Positions 25,432 to 34,716 of a stretch of 64,000 nucleotides of DNA are shown here, piece after piece. Source of the stretch: Candidatus Pedobacter colombiensis. Its GTDB lineage: Bacteria; Bacteroidota; Bacteroidia; Sphingobacteriales; Sphingobacteriaceae. Every line of letters starts with the position of its first letter. Position 1 is the stretch's first letter. Below the pieces are notes generated by a model that was not told the DNA's origin, did no database searches, and saw only the letters and a list, made by a program, of their open reading frames with translations. The position numbers were made by a program, and so were the translations under genes. The DNA lies in assembly GCA_029202485.1 (NCBI GenBank), contig CP119313.1, forward strand, positions 1,240,001 through 1,304,000, in the 5' to 3' direction.

Positions 25432-27432
25432 ATGAACTTTAAAGCGCAAATCCTACAGGGAATACCAAATCAATTGCCTGAAAAAAAACCGTATTATACG
25501 CAGATTAGTCATGCCCCTGTAAGAAGGGATGTGTTAAGTAAGGATGAAAAGAAATTGAGTCTACGGAATGCTTTAAGGTATTTTCCGGAAGAATGGCATG
25601 AGGAGTTGGCTGCCGAGTTTTTGGAGGAGCTACAGACTTATGGGCGTATTTATATGTACCGCTTTAGGCCGGATTACGAAATGTATGCCCGTCCGGTGCA
25701 GGATTACCCATTCCGAAGTTTACATGCAGCTTGCATCATGCTGATGATTCAAAATAACCTTGATCCGGCAATTGCTCAACATCCGCACGAGCTGATTACT
25801 TATGGTGGAAATGGAGGTGTGTTTCAGAATTGGGCGCAGTATCTGCTCACCATGCAATACCTGGCTAAGATGACTGACGAGCAAACTTTGAACATGTACA
25901 GTGGGCATCCTCAGGGCTTGTTTCCTTCTTCTACAGCTGCTCCACGTGTGGTAGTTACCAATGGAATGATGATTCCCAATTATTCATCTCCGGATGATTT
26001 GGAGAAATATAGTGCGCTTGGTGTAACGCAATATGGACAAATGACGGCTGGTTCTTATATGTACATAGGACCACAAGGTATTGTGCATGGAACTACAATT
26101 ACGCTAATGAATGCCTTCAGGAAGAAATTGAGCGCAGCTGAAAGTCCGGCAGGCCGGATTTTTCTGACCGCAGGTTTGGGAGGTATGAGTGGTGCGCAGC
26201 CTAAGGCAGGCAACATTACCGGTTGTATCACGGTGTGTGCAGAAATAAACCCTAAGGCTGCCCGTAAAAGGCACGAACAGGGATGGGTGGATGAGCTGAT
26301 TGAGGATTTGGATGGATTGGTTGCGAGGATAAAAACTGCGCAAATTGCAAAAGAAACAGTATCTCTTGCCTACATTGGGAATATCGTTGATGTTTGGGAG
26401 CGTTTTGATGAGGCCGGTATTTTTGTTGAGATTGGATCAGATCAGACTTCATTACATAATCCATGGTCTGGGGGGTATTATCCGGTAGGCTTGAGCTATG
26501 AGGAATCGAATGTGATGATGGCTGCCGAACCCGAACGTTTTAAAGAAGAGGTTAAGGCTTCATTGATCAGACATGCAGCTTCCGTAAACAAACATACTTC
26601 GAAAGGAACTTATTTTTTTGATTATGGAAATGCTTTCTTACTGGAATGCAGCAGGGCAGGAGCTGATGTAATGGCTGCCAATGGCATAGATTTTAAATAC
26701 CCCTCTTATGTGGAGGATATTTTAGGTCCGATGTGCTTTGACTATGGTTTTGGCCCTTTTAGATGGGTTTGTACCTCCGGCAATCCGGAGGATTTAAAAA
26801 TCACGGATCAGCTGGCTTGTGAAGTGATGCAGGAGATTAAAGCCGGAGCTCCGGAAGAAATACAACAACAACTGCAAGACAATATCATTTGGATAAAAGA
26901 AGCTGCAGCTAATAAGCTCGTTGTAGGCTCGCAGGCGAGGATTTTATATGCAGATGCTGAGGGGAGATCAAAAATCGCCCTGCGCTTTAATGAAGCCGTA
27001 AATTCTGGCCGTTTAACGGCTCCTGTGGTATTGGGTAGGGATCATCACGATGTGAGTGGGACAGATTCTCCTTTCAGGGAAACCAGTAATATCTATGACG
27101 GCAGTCGTTTTACTGCTGATATGGCTATTCATAATGTGATTGGTGATAGTTTTAGAGGGGCAACCTGGGTATCTATCCATAATGGAGGTGGTGTAGGCTG
27201 GGGAGAGGTGATTAATGGTGGTTTTGGAATGGTGCTCGACGGAACTGAGGTTGCTGCCGGGAAGTTGAAAAGCATGTTGTTTTTTGACGTAAATAACGGA
27301 ATTGCAAGAAGAAGTTGGGCCAGGAATAAAGAAGCTCGCTTTGCCATAGCGAGAGAAATGGAAAGAACACCAACATTGAATATTACCATGCCGCATTTGG
27401 TTAATGACAGCTTGTTAGACGGGCTGTTGTAA
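25432..27432 (+). CDS. hutU: Urocanate hydratase
   Basis: This 666-aa enzyme adds water to urocanate to give imidazolonepropionate, the second step of histidine breakdown, using tightly bound NAD+. Conserved blocks include YGGNGGVFQNWAQY near 124, MYSGHPQGLFPS near 155, GGMSGAQPKAG near 250 and the catalytic region FDYGFGPFRWVCTSG near 435. At 666 residues it belongs to the longer form seen in Bacteroidota, not the 550-residue proteobacterial form. It is cotranscribed with hutH. Confidence 0.95.
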   Translation: MNFKAQILQGIPNQLPEKKPYYTQISHAPVRRDVLSKDEKKLSLRNALRYFPEEWHEELAAEFLEELQTYGRIYMYRFRPDYEMYARPVQDYPFRSLHAACIMLMIQNNLDPAIAQHPHELITYGGNGGVFQNWAQYLLTMQYLAKMTDEQTLNMYSGHPQGLFPSSTAAPRVVVTNGMMIPNYSSPDDLEKYSALGVTQYGQMTAGSYMYIGPQGIVHGTTITLMNAFRKKLSAAESPAGRIFLTAGLGGMSGAQPKAGNITGCITVCAEINPKAARKRHEQGWVDELIEDLDGLVARIKTAQIAKETVSLAYIGNIVDVWERFDEAGIFVEIGSDQTSLHNPWSGGYYPVGLSYEESNVMMAAEPERFKEEVKASLIRHAASVNKHTSKGTYFFDYGNAFLLECSRAGADVMAANGIDFKYPSYVEDILGPMCFDYGFGPFRWVCTSGNPEDLKITDQLACEVMQEIKAGAPEEIQQQLQDNIIWIKEAAANKLVVGSQARILYADAEGRSKIALRFNEAVNSGRLTAPVVLGRDHHDVSGTDSPFRETSNIYDGSRFTADMAIHNVIGDSFRGATWVSIHNGGGVGWGEVINGGFGMVLDGTEVAAGKLKSMLFFDVNNGIARRSWARNKEARFAIAREMERTPTLNITMPHLVNDSLLDGLL

Positions 27433-27437
27433 AATGA

Positions 27438-28136
27438 CTAATGACGGTTTCGGCTATTTACAAAAAGCAGGATGTAATAAAGTAAGGTTGCAATGGAGCT
27501 AATTGCTGCAACAACGTAGGTACGTGCAGCCCATTTTAGTGCATCTGCAGCTTTATCATGTTCGGCAGGGGTGGTGATATTGCTTTTTTCAAGCCACCTT
27601 AATGCCCGGTTACTGGCATCATATTCGACAGGAAGCGTAATGATTGTAAAAAGTGTAGTGATGGCAAATAGGGCTATCCCTATAAGTAAAATGGTAGGAT
27701 TTGCGCTTCCTATCAAAAGTCCGAGCCCCGCGAGTATGATCCACTGAGACAGTTGAGCGCTAATGTTAACTATAGGAACAATCGCACTGCGGAAGGTTAG
27801 CATGTTATAAGCCGTAGCATGTTGCACGGCATGGCCACACTCATGCGCAGCAACAGCTGCAGCTGATATACTCCTTCCTTCATACACATCGGGGCTCAGG
27901 TTTACTGTTTTATCTTGTGGGTTATAATGATCACTTAATTGGCCTGGTACAGAAATGACACGAACATCGTAAATGCCATTGTCTGCCAGCATTTTTTCGG
28001 CAATCTCTCTGCCGCTCATGCCGTTCCTGAGACCAATCTGATTGTATTCGTTAAATTTACTTTTGAGCCTGTTACTCACAACAAGCCCAACTATAAACAT
28101 AATTCCTGCAATCAGGTAGTAGCCCATTAATCCCAT
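27438..28136 (-). CDS. Membrane zinc metallopeptidase, YugP type
   Basis: This 232-aa integral membrane protein belongs to the Zn_peptidase_2 (YugP) family. A membrane helix at 5-22 is followed by a soluble part with the zinc-binding HECGH at 98-102, then hydrophobic segments at about 120-165 and 205-228. The SGREIAEKML and VNLSPDVYEGRSI stretches are family hallmarks. The substrate is unknown. The stop lies 5 bp from the end of the convergent hutU. Confidence 0.9.
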   Translation of the reverse strand: MGLMGYYLIAGIMFIVGLVVSNRLKSKFNEYNQIGLRNGMSGREIAEKMLADNGIYDVRVISVPGQLSDHYNPQDKTVNLSPDVYEGRSISAAAVAAHECGHAVQHATAYNMLTFRSAIVPIVNISAQLSQWIILAGLGLLIGSANPTILLIGIALFAITTLFTIITLPVEYDASNRALRWLEKSNITTPAEHDKAADALKWAARTYVVAAISSIATLLYYILLFVNSRNRH

Positions 28137-28303
28137 ATTTTCTTGTCGTTTTTTATGGTTAATGTATCCATAACAAACAAATCAAGAATTGGTTCGGAAT
28201 GTGGAATAAAAGATGTTACCTGGTCCGGTTTGATTAGCTTCTGCTTCAGAAACGGTTTGATGAATGGAAAGCTTGGTTTGAAAATCTTAACATGCTTTAA
28301 TTC

Positions 28304-28332
28304 TTGATGATACGAATAATTTTCTATCTTTG
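28304..28332 (+). promoter_or_regulatory. Bacteroidota-type promoter upstream of short frame and TPR gene
   Basis: TTG at 28304-28306 and TATCTTTG at 28325-28332 are 18 bp apart, close to the Bacteroidota consensus. A transcript would start near 28340, just before the ATG of the 31-codon frame, and could run into the TPR gene. Confidence 0.6.
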
Positions 28333-28348
28333 TGAAAAATATAAAGCC

Positions 28349-28444
28349 ATGTTACGTATCCAACATATCCAGAAAAACCAGTATAGCCAGTCTTGTTGGC
28401 TAAGAGGCCGGGGTATGGGCTTTGTTTTTCTTCCCGGTCATTAG
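28349..28444 (+). CDS. Candidate leader peptide, 31 aa
   Basis: An ATG 16 bp after a good promoter opens a 31-codon frame beginning MLRIQHIQKNQYSQSCWLRG and ending FLPGH. Its 3' part overlaps a seven-pair GC-rich hairpin (GGCCGGG at 28406-28412 with CCCGGTC at 28433-28439), and a second AT-rich hairpin follows. This resembles a translated leader ahead of a regulated gene, here the TPR protein 104 bp downstream. There is no run of one amino acid that would indicate attenuation, so the function is open and the frame may be non-coding. Confidence 0.35.
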   Translation: MLRIQHIQKNQYSQSCWLRGRGMGFVFLPGH

Positions 28445-28548
28445 TGTCGTTTGCTTATTAAAATAAGCCGTTAAAGACCTAATCTTTCAATTCAATTATT
28501 TAAAATCACTTTGTTAAGACGAATGTTCTTACAAACTAATATATCCAT

Positions 28549-29070
28549 ATGGACATTTTATATACTGTAGATGAAAAATATCTGCAGGCAATAGAAGAAC
28601 TTAATTATGGTGAGCTGCCTAAGGCACTTCACTATTTTAATGAAATCATCAATATAGACCCTGATTATGCCAGAGCATATTATCAGTTGGGCTGTTTTTA
28701 TTATTATCAGTTTAAAAATTATCAAACAGCTGGTTATTACTTTAAAAAATGCATCATGCTGGAAGCGGAGTTTCCAGATGTATATGTGCATTATTTAAAG
28801 TTGCTCATTACGCTGAAAATGTATAAATCAGTTGAGCTTATTGCTGAAAAAGCGTTTGCTGTTCCAGGGGTCTGTACCGCTGAAATTTATGAGCATCTGG
28901 GGCTGAATGCAGAAATGCAACAAGATTTTGCTACTGCAAAAGAACAGTATAAACTGGCGGTACTAGTAGCCGCCAGTGATACTGAACACAATTTATTTAA
29001 AGATCATTTAAAACGTGTGAACGATAAGTTACGCACAAATAAAAGTATGATCTATGCCTATCAAGGTTAA
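28549..29070 (+). CDS. Tetratricopeptide-repeat protein
   Basis: This 173-aa helical protein is made of about four TPR units, starting with the pattern AIEELNYGELPKALHYFNEI (about 12-31), then DPDYARAYYQLGCFYYYQF (37-55), a third and fourth unit to about 150, and a basic C terminus. It has no signal peptide and no catalytic domain, so it is probably a cytoplasmic scaffold. The stop codon lies inside a long palindrome shared with the convergent efflux pump gene. Confidence 0.78.
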   Translation: MDILYTVDEKYLQAIEELNYGELPKALHYFNEIINIDPDYARAYYQLGCFYYYQFKNYQTAGYYFKKCIMLEAEFPDVYVHYLKLLITLKMYKSVELIAEKAFAVPGVCTAEIYEHLGLNAEMQQDFATAKEQYKLAVLVAASDTEHNLFKDHLKRVNDKLRTNKSMIYAYQG

Positions 29071-29093
29071 TTGACTAAGTCAATTAACCTTGA
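29061..29093. terminator. 33-bp perfect palindrome containing both convergent stops
   Basis: TCAAGGTTAATTGACT and its exact complement flank a single central A at 29077. The TAA of the TPR gene (29068-29070) and the TAA of the RND pump gene (29086-29084) sit symmetrically in the two arms, so both proteins end in Gln-Gly-stop from the same sequence. It should act as a bidirectional terminator, with the central bases forming the loop. Confidence 0.7.
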
Positions 29094-32000
29094 TTTATGG
29101 CAGATATTAAATGTTTTGCTTTTTTTTGATATGCCCAGTAAAATACAATAGGATATACAAATAAGCAGAAAATGGTATTGGTGATTAAACCGCCAATTAC
29201 AACGATAGCCAAAGGTTTAGATGCTTCTGAGCCTATTCCTGTAGATAAGGCGGCTGGTAGTAAGCCTATGGCTGCCATCATAGCTGTCATGATTACTGGT
29301 CTAAGTCTGGTAGCTACACCATCGCGTATAGCATCAGCAAAGGTCCAGGTAGGGTGATGCTTTAATTCCACCATATTGCTTTTGAACCTCGTAAGCAGAA
29401 TTACACCATTTTGCACGCAAATACCGAATAAAGCGATAAACCCTATTCCTGCCGAAATGTTGAAGTTTACCTTTGTGATGAGTAAAGCCAATATGCCCCC
29501 AACCATAGCAAATGGAACGTTATTTAAAACCAACAGAGAATCTTTGAAATTGCCAAAAAGTACAAACAGAATAAAGAAAATTAACAGTAAGCTGATGGGT
29601 ACTGCGGTAGATAACCTTGCAGTAGCTCTTTGCTGGTTTTCAAAATCACCTGCCCATTCCAGTTTATATTCTTTTGGGAGTTTGATTTGTTCACTTACTT
29701 TTTTCTGTGCTTCGGCAATTGTGCTACCCATATCACGGCCACGGATGGAGAACTTTATGGCTCCATATCTTTTGTGTTTATCTCTATAGATAATGCTGGG
29801 ACCTGTAATCTTACGGATGCTGGAGATTTCACTTAAAGGAACTTTAGCACCTGATAGCGTAGGGATGCGCAGCGCACCTATAGAAGCTTCGTCATTCCTG
29901 AAATCTTCCGGGTAACGGATTCTTAAGTCAAATTTCCGTTCACCTTCGTAAATCTGGGTAGCTGCTTTACCACCAATGGCCATTTCAATAATGGAGTTGG
30001 CATCTTCGGTAGTTACGCCATATAATGCCATTTTGCTCTGATCCAGATTGATCTGTAGTTCTGGCTGTCCCAGGTTTCTTAAAATACCAAGATCTTCAAT
30101 GCCGGGAACAGTTTTTAGGATTTTCTCTATCTTTTCTTCCTGAGCTTCTATAAAACTGAAATCACTGCCAAACATTTTTACTACAATAGACCCTTTTACA
30201 CCAGATACAGCTTCCTCTACGTTATCGGAAATTGGTTGTGAAAAGTTTAAGCTGATGCCTGGGTAACCTTTTAGTTTATCCTGCATACGTTGTACTAGCT
30301 GTTCTTTGGTCTCTTTTCGCTTCCATTCAGATTTTGGGTATATATCTACCAAAAATTCCATGTTGTAAAACCCTGTAGCATCGGTACCATCATTTGGTCT
30401 ACCGGTTTGAGACATCACCTGTTTTACTTCTTCGAAGCTTAAGAAGATTTTTCTCATTTCGTTACTCAGTTTCTTGGTCTCATTTAAGGAAACACTAAGC
30501 GGAGCGCTGGCCCTTACATAAATAGAACCTTCATCGAGGGTAGGTAAGAACTCGGTACCCAAAAATTTGAAGCTGAAAAAGCCAAGCGCCAAAATGATTA
30601 GTGAAGTGGTAAATACTGCTTTTCTGGCTTTAAATGAACCATTAAAAGTACGCATTACCCCTTTGGTTAGGTACTCTAAAAAGATATTGTGTTTCTCCTT
30701 TACATTCTTCTTTAATAAGACGCTAGCCATAGCAGGCACGAGTGTGAAGGTTAGCAATAGGGCACCCAGTAAGGCGAAACTAAGTGTCCATGCCAATGGA
30801 GAGAACATCTTGCCTTCAACCTTTTCGAAGGTAAATATGGGCATGAGACCGGTAATGATGATCAATTTAGCAAAAAAGATACCCTTGCCATTTTCCAGAC
30901 AGGCTCTTTTGATGATGCCAAGCTTGGTCATTCTGTTGAATTTCTCTGCTCCAACTTTATGGGAGTTGTAATCGAGGGCCACAAAAATTCCTTCAACCAT
31001 GACCACTGCACCATCAATGATGATCCCGAAATCGATAGCACCCATAGATAGGAGGTTGGCCGACATCCCTTTCAGTTTTAAACAGATGAAAGCGAAAAGT
31101 AAGGCCAGAGGGATAATTACCGACACAATTAGCGTGGTTCGCCAATCGGCCATAAAGAGGAACACAATCAGTGTTACAAAAATGATCCCCTCCAGCATAT
31201 TGTGCATTACGGTATGCGTTGCGAAATTTACAAGGTCTTCCCGGTCATAAAACGGGCTGATTTTTACATCGCCTGGTAAAATATTCTCATTTACATCTTT
31301 TATTTTTTCTTTCAGCGCGCTGATTACTTCGCTTGGATTCTCTCCTTTGCGCATCACCACGATACCTTCCACTACGTCAGGATCACGGTCGCGACCAACT
31401 TGCCCCAATCTCGGCAGGGCGGATTCTGTAACTTCGGCAATGGTTTTTACATATACTGGTGTTCCTTTAAAATTGTCTACAATGACGTTTTTAATCTCAT
31501 CAATATTGTTTAGTACACCAATTCCTCTAACCACATAAGCTTGTCCGCTTTGCTCAATTACATCACCACCAACGTTGATATTGCTTTTAGAAACAGCATC
31601 AAAAAGTTCCGTTGCCGTTACACCATATTGAAGTGATTTTTGAGGGTCTACTGTAATCTGATAGGTTTTTACTTCGCCACCAAAGCTAACTACGTCAGCA
31701 ACTCCAGGTACAGAAAGTAGCTCGCGCTGAACTACCCAGTCTTGCAGGGTTTTTAGTTCTCTGATAGATTTCTTATCACTTTTTAAAGTATAACGAAAAA
31801 TCTCACCAGTAGGACCGTATGGAGGTTGTACTTCCGGTTTTGCCCCTGCAGGTAGGTCGGCTTCATCCAGGTGATTGTTAACCTGAACACGTGCAAATTG
31901 GTAATCAACATCGTCTTCAAAAGTGATTTTTACGACAGATAAACCAAAGAGTGAAGAAGAACGAATACTGGTTCTTTTTTCTGTTGGGTTCATGGCAATT

Positions 32001-32218
32001 TCCAGCGGACGAGAGACGAACTTTTCTACTTCCTCTGCGCTGCGGCCTGGCCATTGTGTAATGATGGTAATATTAGTATTGGTTACATCCGGAAAAGCTT
32101 CAATAGTGGTATGCTTGAAGCTTAAATAGCCTGCCAGAATTAAAATGAAAGTGCTGAAGAAAATGAAATATTTATTCTTCAGGGCAAAATTTATGATAGA
32201 CTTAATGAATTTATTCAT
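29084..32218 (-). CDS. CzcA/CusA-family heavy-metal RND efflux pump
   Basis: This 1044-aa protein is an inner-membrane RND transporter of the heavy-metal efflux class. It has the two-fold repeat of large periplasmic loops and twelve membrane segments. Family marks are the start FKHTTIEAFPDVTNTNITI, the TM4 charged motif in GAIDFGIIIDGAVVMVEG near residue 400, and PLAIVVIGGLITNT near the C terminus. It drives proton-coupled export of metal ions through the adaptor and outer-membrane channel encoded just upstream on the same strand (30 bp gap to the adaptor gene). Whether it prefers Cu/Ag or Co/Zn/Cd is not decided by what I can read. Confidence 0.93.
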   Translation of the reverse strand: MNKFIKSIINFALKNKYFIFFSTFILILAGYLSFKHTTIEAFPDVTNTNITIITQWPGRSAEEVEKFVSRPLEIAMNPTEKRTSIRSSSLFGLSVVKITFEDDVDYQFARVQVNNHLDEADLPAGAKPEVQPPYGPTGEIFRYTLKSDKKSIRELKTLQDWVVQRELLSVPGVADVVSFGGEVKTYQITVDPQKSLQYGVTATELFDAVSKSNINVGGDVIEQSGQAYVVRGIGVLNNIDEIKNVIVDNFKGTPVYVKTIAEVTESALPRLGQVGRDRDPDVVEGIVVMRKGENPSEVISALKEKIKDVNENILPGDVKISPFYDREDLVNFATHTVMHNMLEGIIFVTLIVFLFMADWRTTLIVSVIIPLALLFAFICLKLKGMSANLLSMGAIDFGIIIDGAVVMVEGIFVALDYNSHKVGAEKFNRMTKLGIIKRACLENGKGIFFAKLIIITGLMPIFTFEKVEGKMFSPLAWTLSFALLGALLLTFTLVPAMASVLLKKNVKEKHNIFLEYLTKGVMRTFNGSFKARKAVFTTSLIILALGFFSFKFLGTEFLPTLDEGSIYVRASAPLSVSLNETKKLSNEMRKIFLSFEEVKQVMSQTGRPNDGTDATGFYNMEFLVDIYPKSEWKRKETKEQLVQRMQDKLKGYPGISLNFSQPISDNVEEAVSGVKGSIVVKMFGSDFSFIEAQEEKIEKILKTVPGIEDLGILRNLGQPELQINLDQSKMALYGVTTEDANSIIEMAIGGKAATQIYEGERKFDLRIRYPEDFRNDEASIGALRIPTLSGAKVPLSEISSIRKITGPSIIYRDKHKRYGAIKFSIRGRDMGSTIAEAQKKVSEQIKLPKEYKLEWAGDFENQQRATARLSTAVPISLLLIFFILFVLFGNFKDSLLVLNNVPFAMVGGILALLITKVNFNISAGIGFIALFGICVQNGVILLTRFKSNMVELKHHPTWTFADAIRDGVATRLRPVIMTAMMAAIGLLPAALSTGIGSEASKPLAIVVIGGLITNTIFCLFVYPIVFYWAYQKKAKHLISAINQG

Positions 32219-32247
32219 TACAGTTTGAATTTAAAGGGTGAAGACGA

Positions 32248-33345
32248 TTATGGTTTCAGGCTGTCGTAAAGGAAAAGCTGCTTGGAAGCTACCACCTGGT
32301 CGCCGGCATTAAGTCCTTTGCTGATATAAGCCTTATCTTCAAATTTTCTGCTGAGTTCTATTTCCTGAATTCTGATCTTCTTTACCGGATCCAGCACCAA
32401 TACATAGTATTTATTGTTGTCGAAAATGAGACAGTCTGCATTTACCGAAGGTAAGCTGATGCCATTTTTTGTGGCAATCTGTACAGTTGCCATCATTCCC
32501 GGTTTAAGTAAATATCCAGGATTATTAATTACTACGCGGGCATTCATTACCTTGCTGTCATTGTCCAGCATGTTATAGATTTTGCTAATCTTGCCTTTAA
32601 AGGGCTTATCAGGATAAGATAGAATAGAAATGTTTACTTCATCACCTTCCTTTACTTTCGAAATATCACTTTCGTAAATGTTGATGAGCGCCCATACATC
32701 CGAAAGATCGGCTACAGTAAACAGGTTTTGATTATTGTCTGGTCTTACCTGCATATTATTGGTTACATTTTTTTCGGTTACAAAACCGGATAATGGCGAC
32801 GTTAAAGCGTAAACACCATTCTTATTACCTCCATTCAGATTTAAAATTGAACGGCTTCTTTTATCTTCAGCCTGTTTTACCAACAGATCGTTTTTAGCTT
32901 GCTCTAATTCAAGGGCAGAGGCAAGTCCGCTGTCATATAAATCCTGGGCAAGTTTTACACTGCGCTTTGCGTTTCTTAATTCTGCCGAAGAGCTAATTGC
33001 TTCCTTGTCAAAACCTGCCATCTCCGCACTGGTCATGGTAGCTAGCACCTGGCCTTTATTAACACGGTCGCCCAGTTTTACTGTCACATTTTTTACATGA
33101 CCACTTACCATTGGATAAATCTTAGCCATCTTTTCCTCATTTGCGGTAATTTTTGCAGAGAAATTGATGTCTGCTTGATTGTTTGCATCTTTTACAGTGT
33201 CTATTTGTAGTCGTTTGATCAGAGAATCTGTCAGTTCAAACTTTTCATCTTTTGGTGTTTCTTTAGCTTGTTCACCGCAGCTAGATAAAAATAAGGCGGC
33301 AGATAAGGTGGTTAACATACCGATGTTTTTTAGCATATTTTGCAT
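32248..33345 (-). CDS. RND efflux periplasmic adaptor (CusB/CzcB-like)
   Basis: This 365-aa membrane-fusion protein is a lipoprotein: the signal ends LSSCGE with the lipidated Cys at 23. A barrel-sandwich (lipoyl-like) half with VSGHVKNVTVKLGDRVNKGQ near 80 is followed by a helical hairpin (about 115-165), a beta-barrel part and a C-terminal domain. It bridges the RND pump and the TolC-type channel in the periplasm. An internal Met at residue 4 is an alternative start. It lies 8 bp after the TolC-type gene and 29 bp before the pump gene. Confidence 0.9.
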   Translation of the reverse strand: MQNMLKNIGMLTTLSAALFLSSCGEQAKETPKDEKFELTDSLIKRLQIDTVKDANNQADINFSAKITANEEKMAKIYPMVSGHVKNVTVKLGDRVNKGQVLATMTSAEMAGFDKEAISSSAELRNAKRSVKLAQDLYDSGLASALELEQAKNDLLVKQAEDKRSRSILNLNGGNKNGVYALTSPLSGFVTEKNVTNNMQVRPDNNQNLFTVADLSDVWALINIYESDISKVKEGDEVNISILSYPDKPFKGKISKIYNMLDNDSKVMNARVVINNPGYLLKPGMMATVQIATKNGISLPSVNADCLIFDNNKYYVLVLDPVKKIRIQEIELSRKFEDKAYISKGLNAGDQVVASKQLFLYDSLKP

Positions 33346-33353
33346 GTGTGCGT

Positions 33354-34643
33354 TTATTTAAAAATGGTGGATCCTGTTACAAAATTGATTTCTTCTTTCG
33401 CGTTCATACGCTCATATTTTAAGCTGTTCATCTGGAGGGTACTCGCTTTATAGGAGTCATAAAAATCCAGAAACTCAATAAGTCCAATGTTTCTGTTTTT
33501 GAAGTTTTTGATAACTTCAGCAATCAGCTTATCAAAATCGGCATTGAAGTTTTTATCGAAGCCCTGGTATAAATGCTCCGTTCGCATGGCAGAAGTATAG
33601 CTGTTATATACCTCGTTTTCCAATTGTGCATCCTGCTGTTGCAGTTGTACTTTTCCTGCATCTAATGCGATTCTGGCTTTTTTAATTTCCCCCTGGTTCC
33701 GATTAAACAATGGTAAAGGCAGTTTTATTCCGAGGCCCGTATAGTTATCGGGATAACTTCCTTTCATGTCATAGGTGAGAGATAGCTCTACATCAGGTAT
33801 GGCATTAGCTTTTTGTAATTTGAGGTTACGTTCTGCATATACAATTCCCGTTTTTGCCAGTTGCAGGTCTGCGCGATTGTTACGTGCCGAATCTAGCAGT
33901 TTGGTATATACCTGTTTGTCCAATTGATAGTTCTGTTCTTCTTCCGGAGATACAACCAATTCAAGATCAGCATCCGGTTGCAGATTGGTCATCAGTTTAA
34001 TCTCTGTTTGTGAGTCTTCAATATCGTTCATCAATGTACTGTATTCGCCCTGTAAAGAGTATAATAAAGATTTGATTCTGATGATATCTTTAACAGCCAC
34101 ATTACCTAGTTTTAACTGTTGCTCGTTGGCGGTTAATAGCAATTTCAAGGAATTGATTTGCTGCTCGTAAACTTTGGCAGATTGCTGATTGTAATAGGTT
34201 TTGTAAAAAGCAGATCTGAGGTTAAAACGCAGGGTGCGCATCAGGTCAAAGTACTGGTATTCTGCTAATTTAACACCTGTGGTGGCTAGTTGAATGTTTT
34301 TATTACGCTTTCCGGCTAGCTTGATCATTTGAGAAAGGGCAGCCTGATATTGCCCTGTGGCTCTATTGGTTTCAAGGAACCTTTTAGTGTCAGGATTGTA
34401 AAGCAAGTTTTCGTAGCTGATTTCAGGATTGTCGAACAAGCGGGCAGTGATTACATCAGCCTTTGCCTGATCGGTTTGGTATTGTTGGGCAATTAGCTGG
34501 TAATTGTTTTGTACAAAACGTTTCTCTGCATCTGGTAAACTGAGCTGAATGACATTTTTAGTTTGAGCGGATGTTGCCACTGTTATAAACAGCAATGCCA
34601 ACGTGCTCAAAAGCGAATTGAATTTTAGTGATAAGCGGACCAT
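33354..34643 (-). CDS. TolC-family outer-membrane efflux channel
   Basis: This 429-aa protein has a signal peptide (about 1-26, ending TSAQ) and the duplicated outer-membrane efflux protein repeat with long coiled helices (QAALSQMIKLAGKRNKNIQL near 105 and GIKLPLPLFNRNQGEIKKAR near 305). It is the outer-membrane channel of the metal efflux complex and is the first structural gene of the operon. A promoter-like box and four 11-bp-spaced repeats lie directly upstream, so this gene may start its own transcript separate from the sensor genes. Confidence 0.9.
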   Translation of the reverse strand: MVRLSLKFNSLLSTLALLFITVATSAQTKNVIQLSLPDAEKRFVQNNYQLIAQQYQTDQAKADVITARLFDNPEISYENLLYNPDTKRFLETNRATGQYQAALSQMIKLAGKRNKNIQLATTGVKLAEYQYFDLMRTLRFNLRSAFYKTYYNQQSAKVYEQQINSLKLLLTANEQQLKLGNVAVKDIIRIKSLLYSLQGEYSTLMNDIEDSQTEIKLMTNLQPDADLELVVSPEEEQNYQLDKQVYTKLLDSARNNRADLQLAKTGIVYAERNLKLQKANAIPDVELSLTYDMKGSYPDNYTGLGIKLPLPLFNRNQGEIKKARIALDAGKVQLQQQDAQLENEVYNSYTSAMRTEHLYQGFDKNFNADFDKLIAEVIKNFKNRNIGLIEFLDFYDSYKASTLQMNSLKYERMNAKEEINFVTGSTIFK

Positions 34644-34659
34644 TTGTGTATCGTTTGGT

Positions 34660-34667
34660 CAAACCTA
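34660..34667 (-). promoter_or_regulatory. -7 box of the efflux structural genes
   Basis: On the minus strand TAGGTTTG matches TAnnTTTG exactly, 16 bp before the ATG of the TolC-type gene. The expected -33 position falls within the repeat array described at 34678-34716, consistent with activation by a bound response regulator. A GTTTG/CAAAC inverted pair follows the box. Confidence 0.6.
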
Positions 34668-34677
34668 TCGCTATGGA

Positions 34678-34716
34678 ATTAAAGGAATATTAAACTGAAA
34701 TTAAAATGAGATTAAA
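34678..34716 (-). promoter_or_regulatory. Response-regulator operator: four repeats, 11-bp period
   Basis: ATTAAA (TTTAAT on the gene strand) occurs at 34678, 34689, 34700 and 34711, exactly 11 bp apart. OmpR/PhoB-type regulators bind tandem half-sites with this period. The array overlaps the -33 region of the TolC-type gene promoter, and its last unit overlaps the stop codon of the sensor kinase gene. The neighbouring OmpR-type regulator (36076-36756) is the obvious binding protein. Binding is inferred. Confidence 0.65.

Larger units (their letters stand above)
28137..28548. other. 412-bp intergenic region with promoter and short leader frame
   Basis: Bases 28137-28300 show nothing recognisable. 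A consensus-like promoter (28304-28332) is followed by a 31-codon frame (28349-28444) with a hairpin near its end and a second hairpin (GCTTATT / AATAAGC, 28453-28468). The TPR gene begins at 28549, about 210 bp after the -7 box. Confidence 0.5.

Noticed and set aside
23815..27432. A complete histidine-degradation operon
   Set aside because: Only hutH and hutU are here; the next gene is a convergent membrane peptidase, so the remaining steps must be encoded elsewhere.
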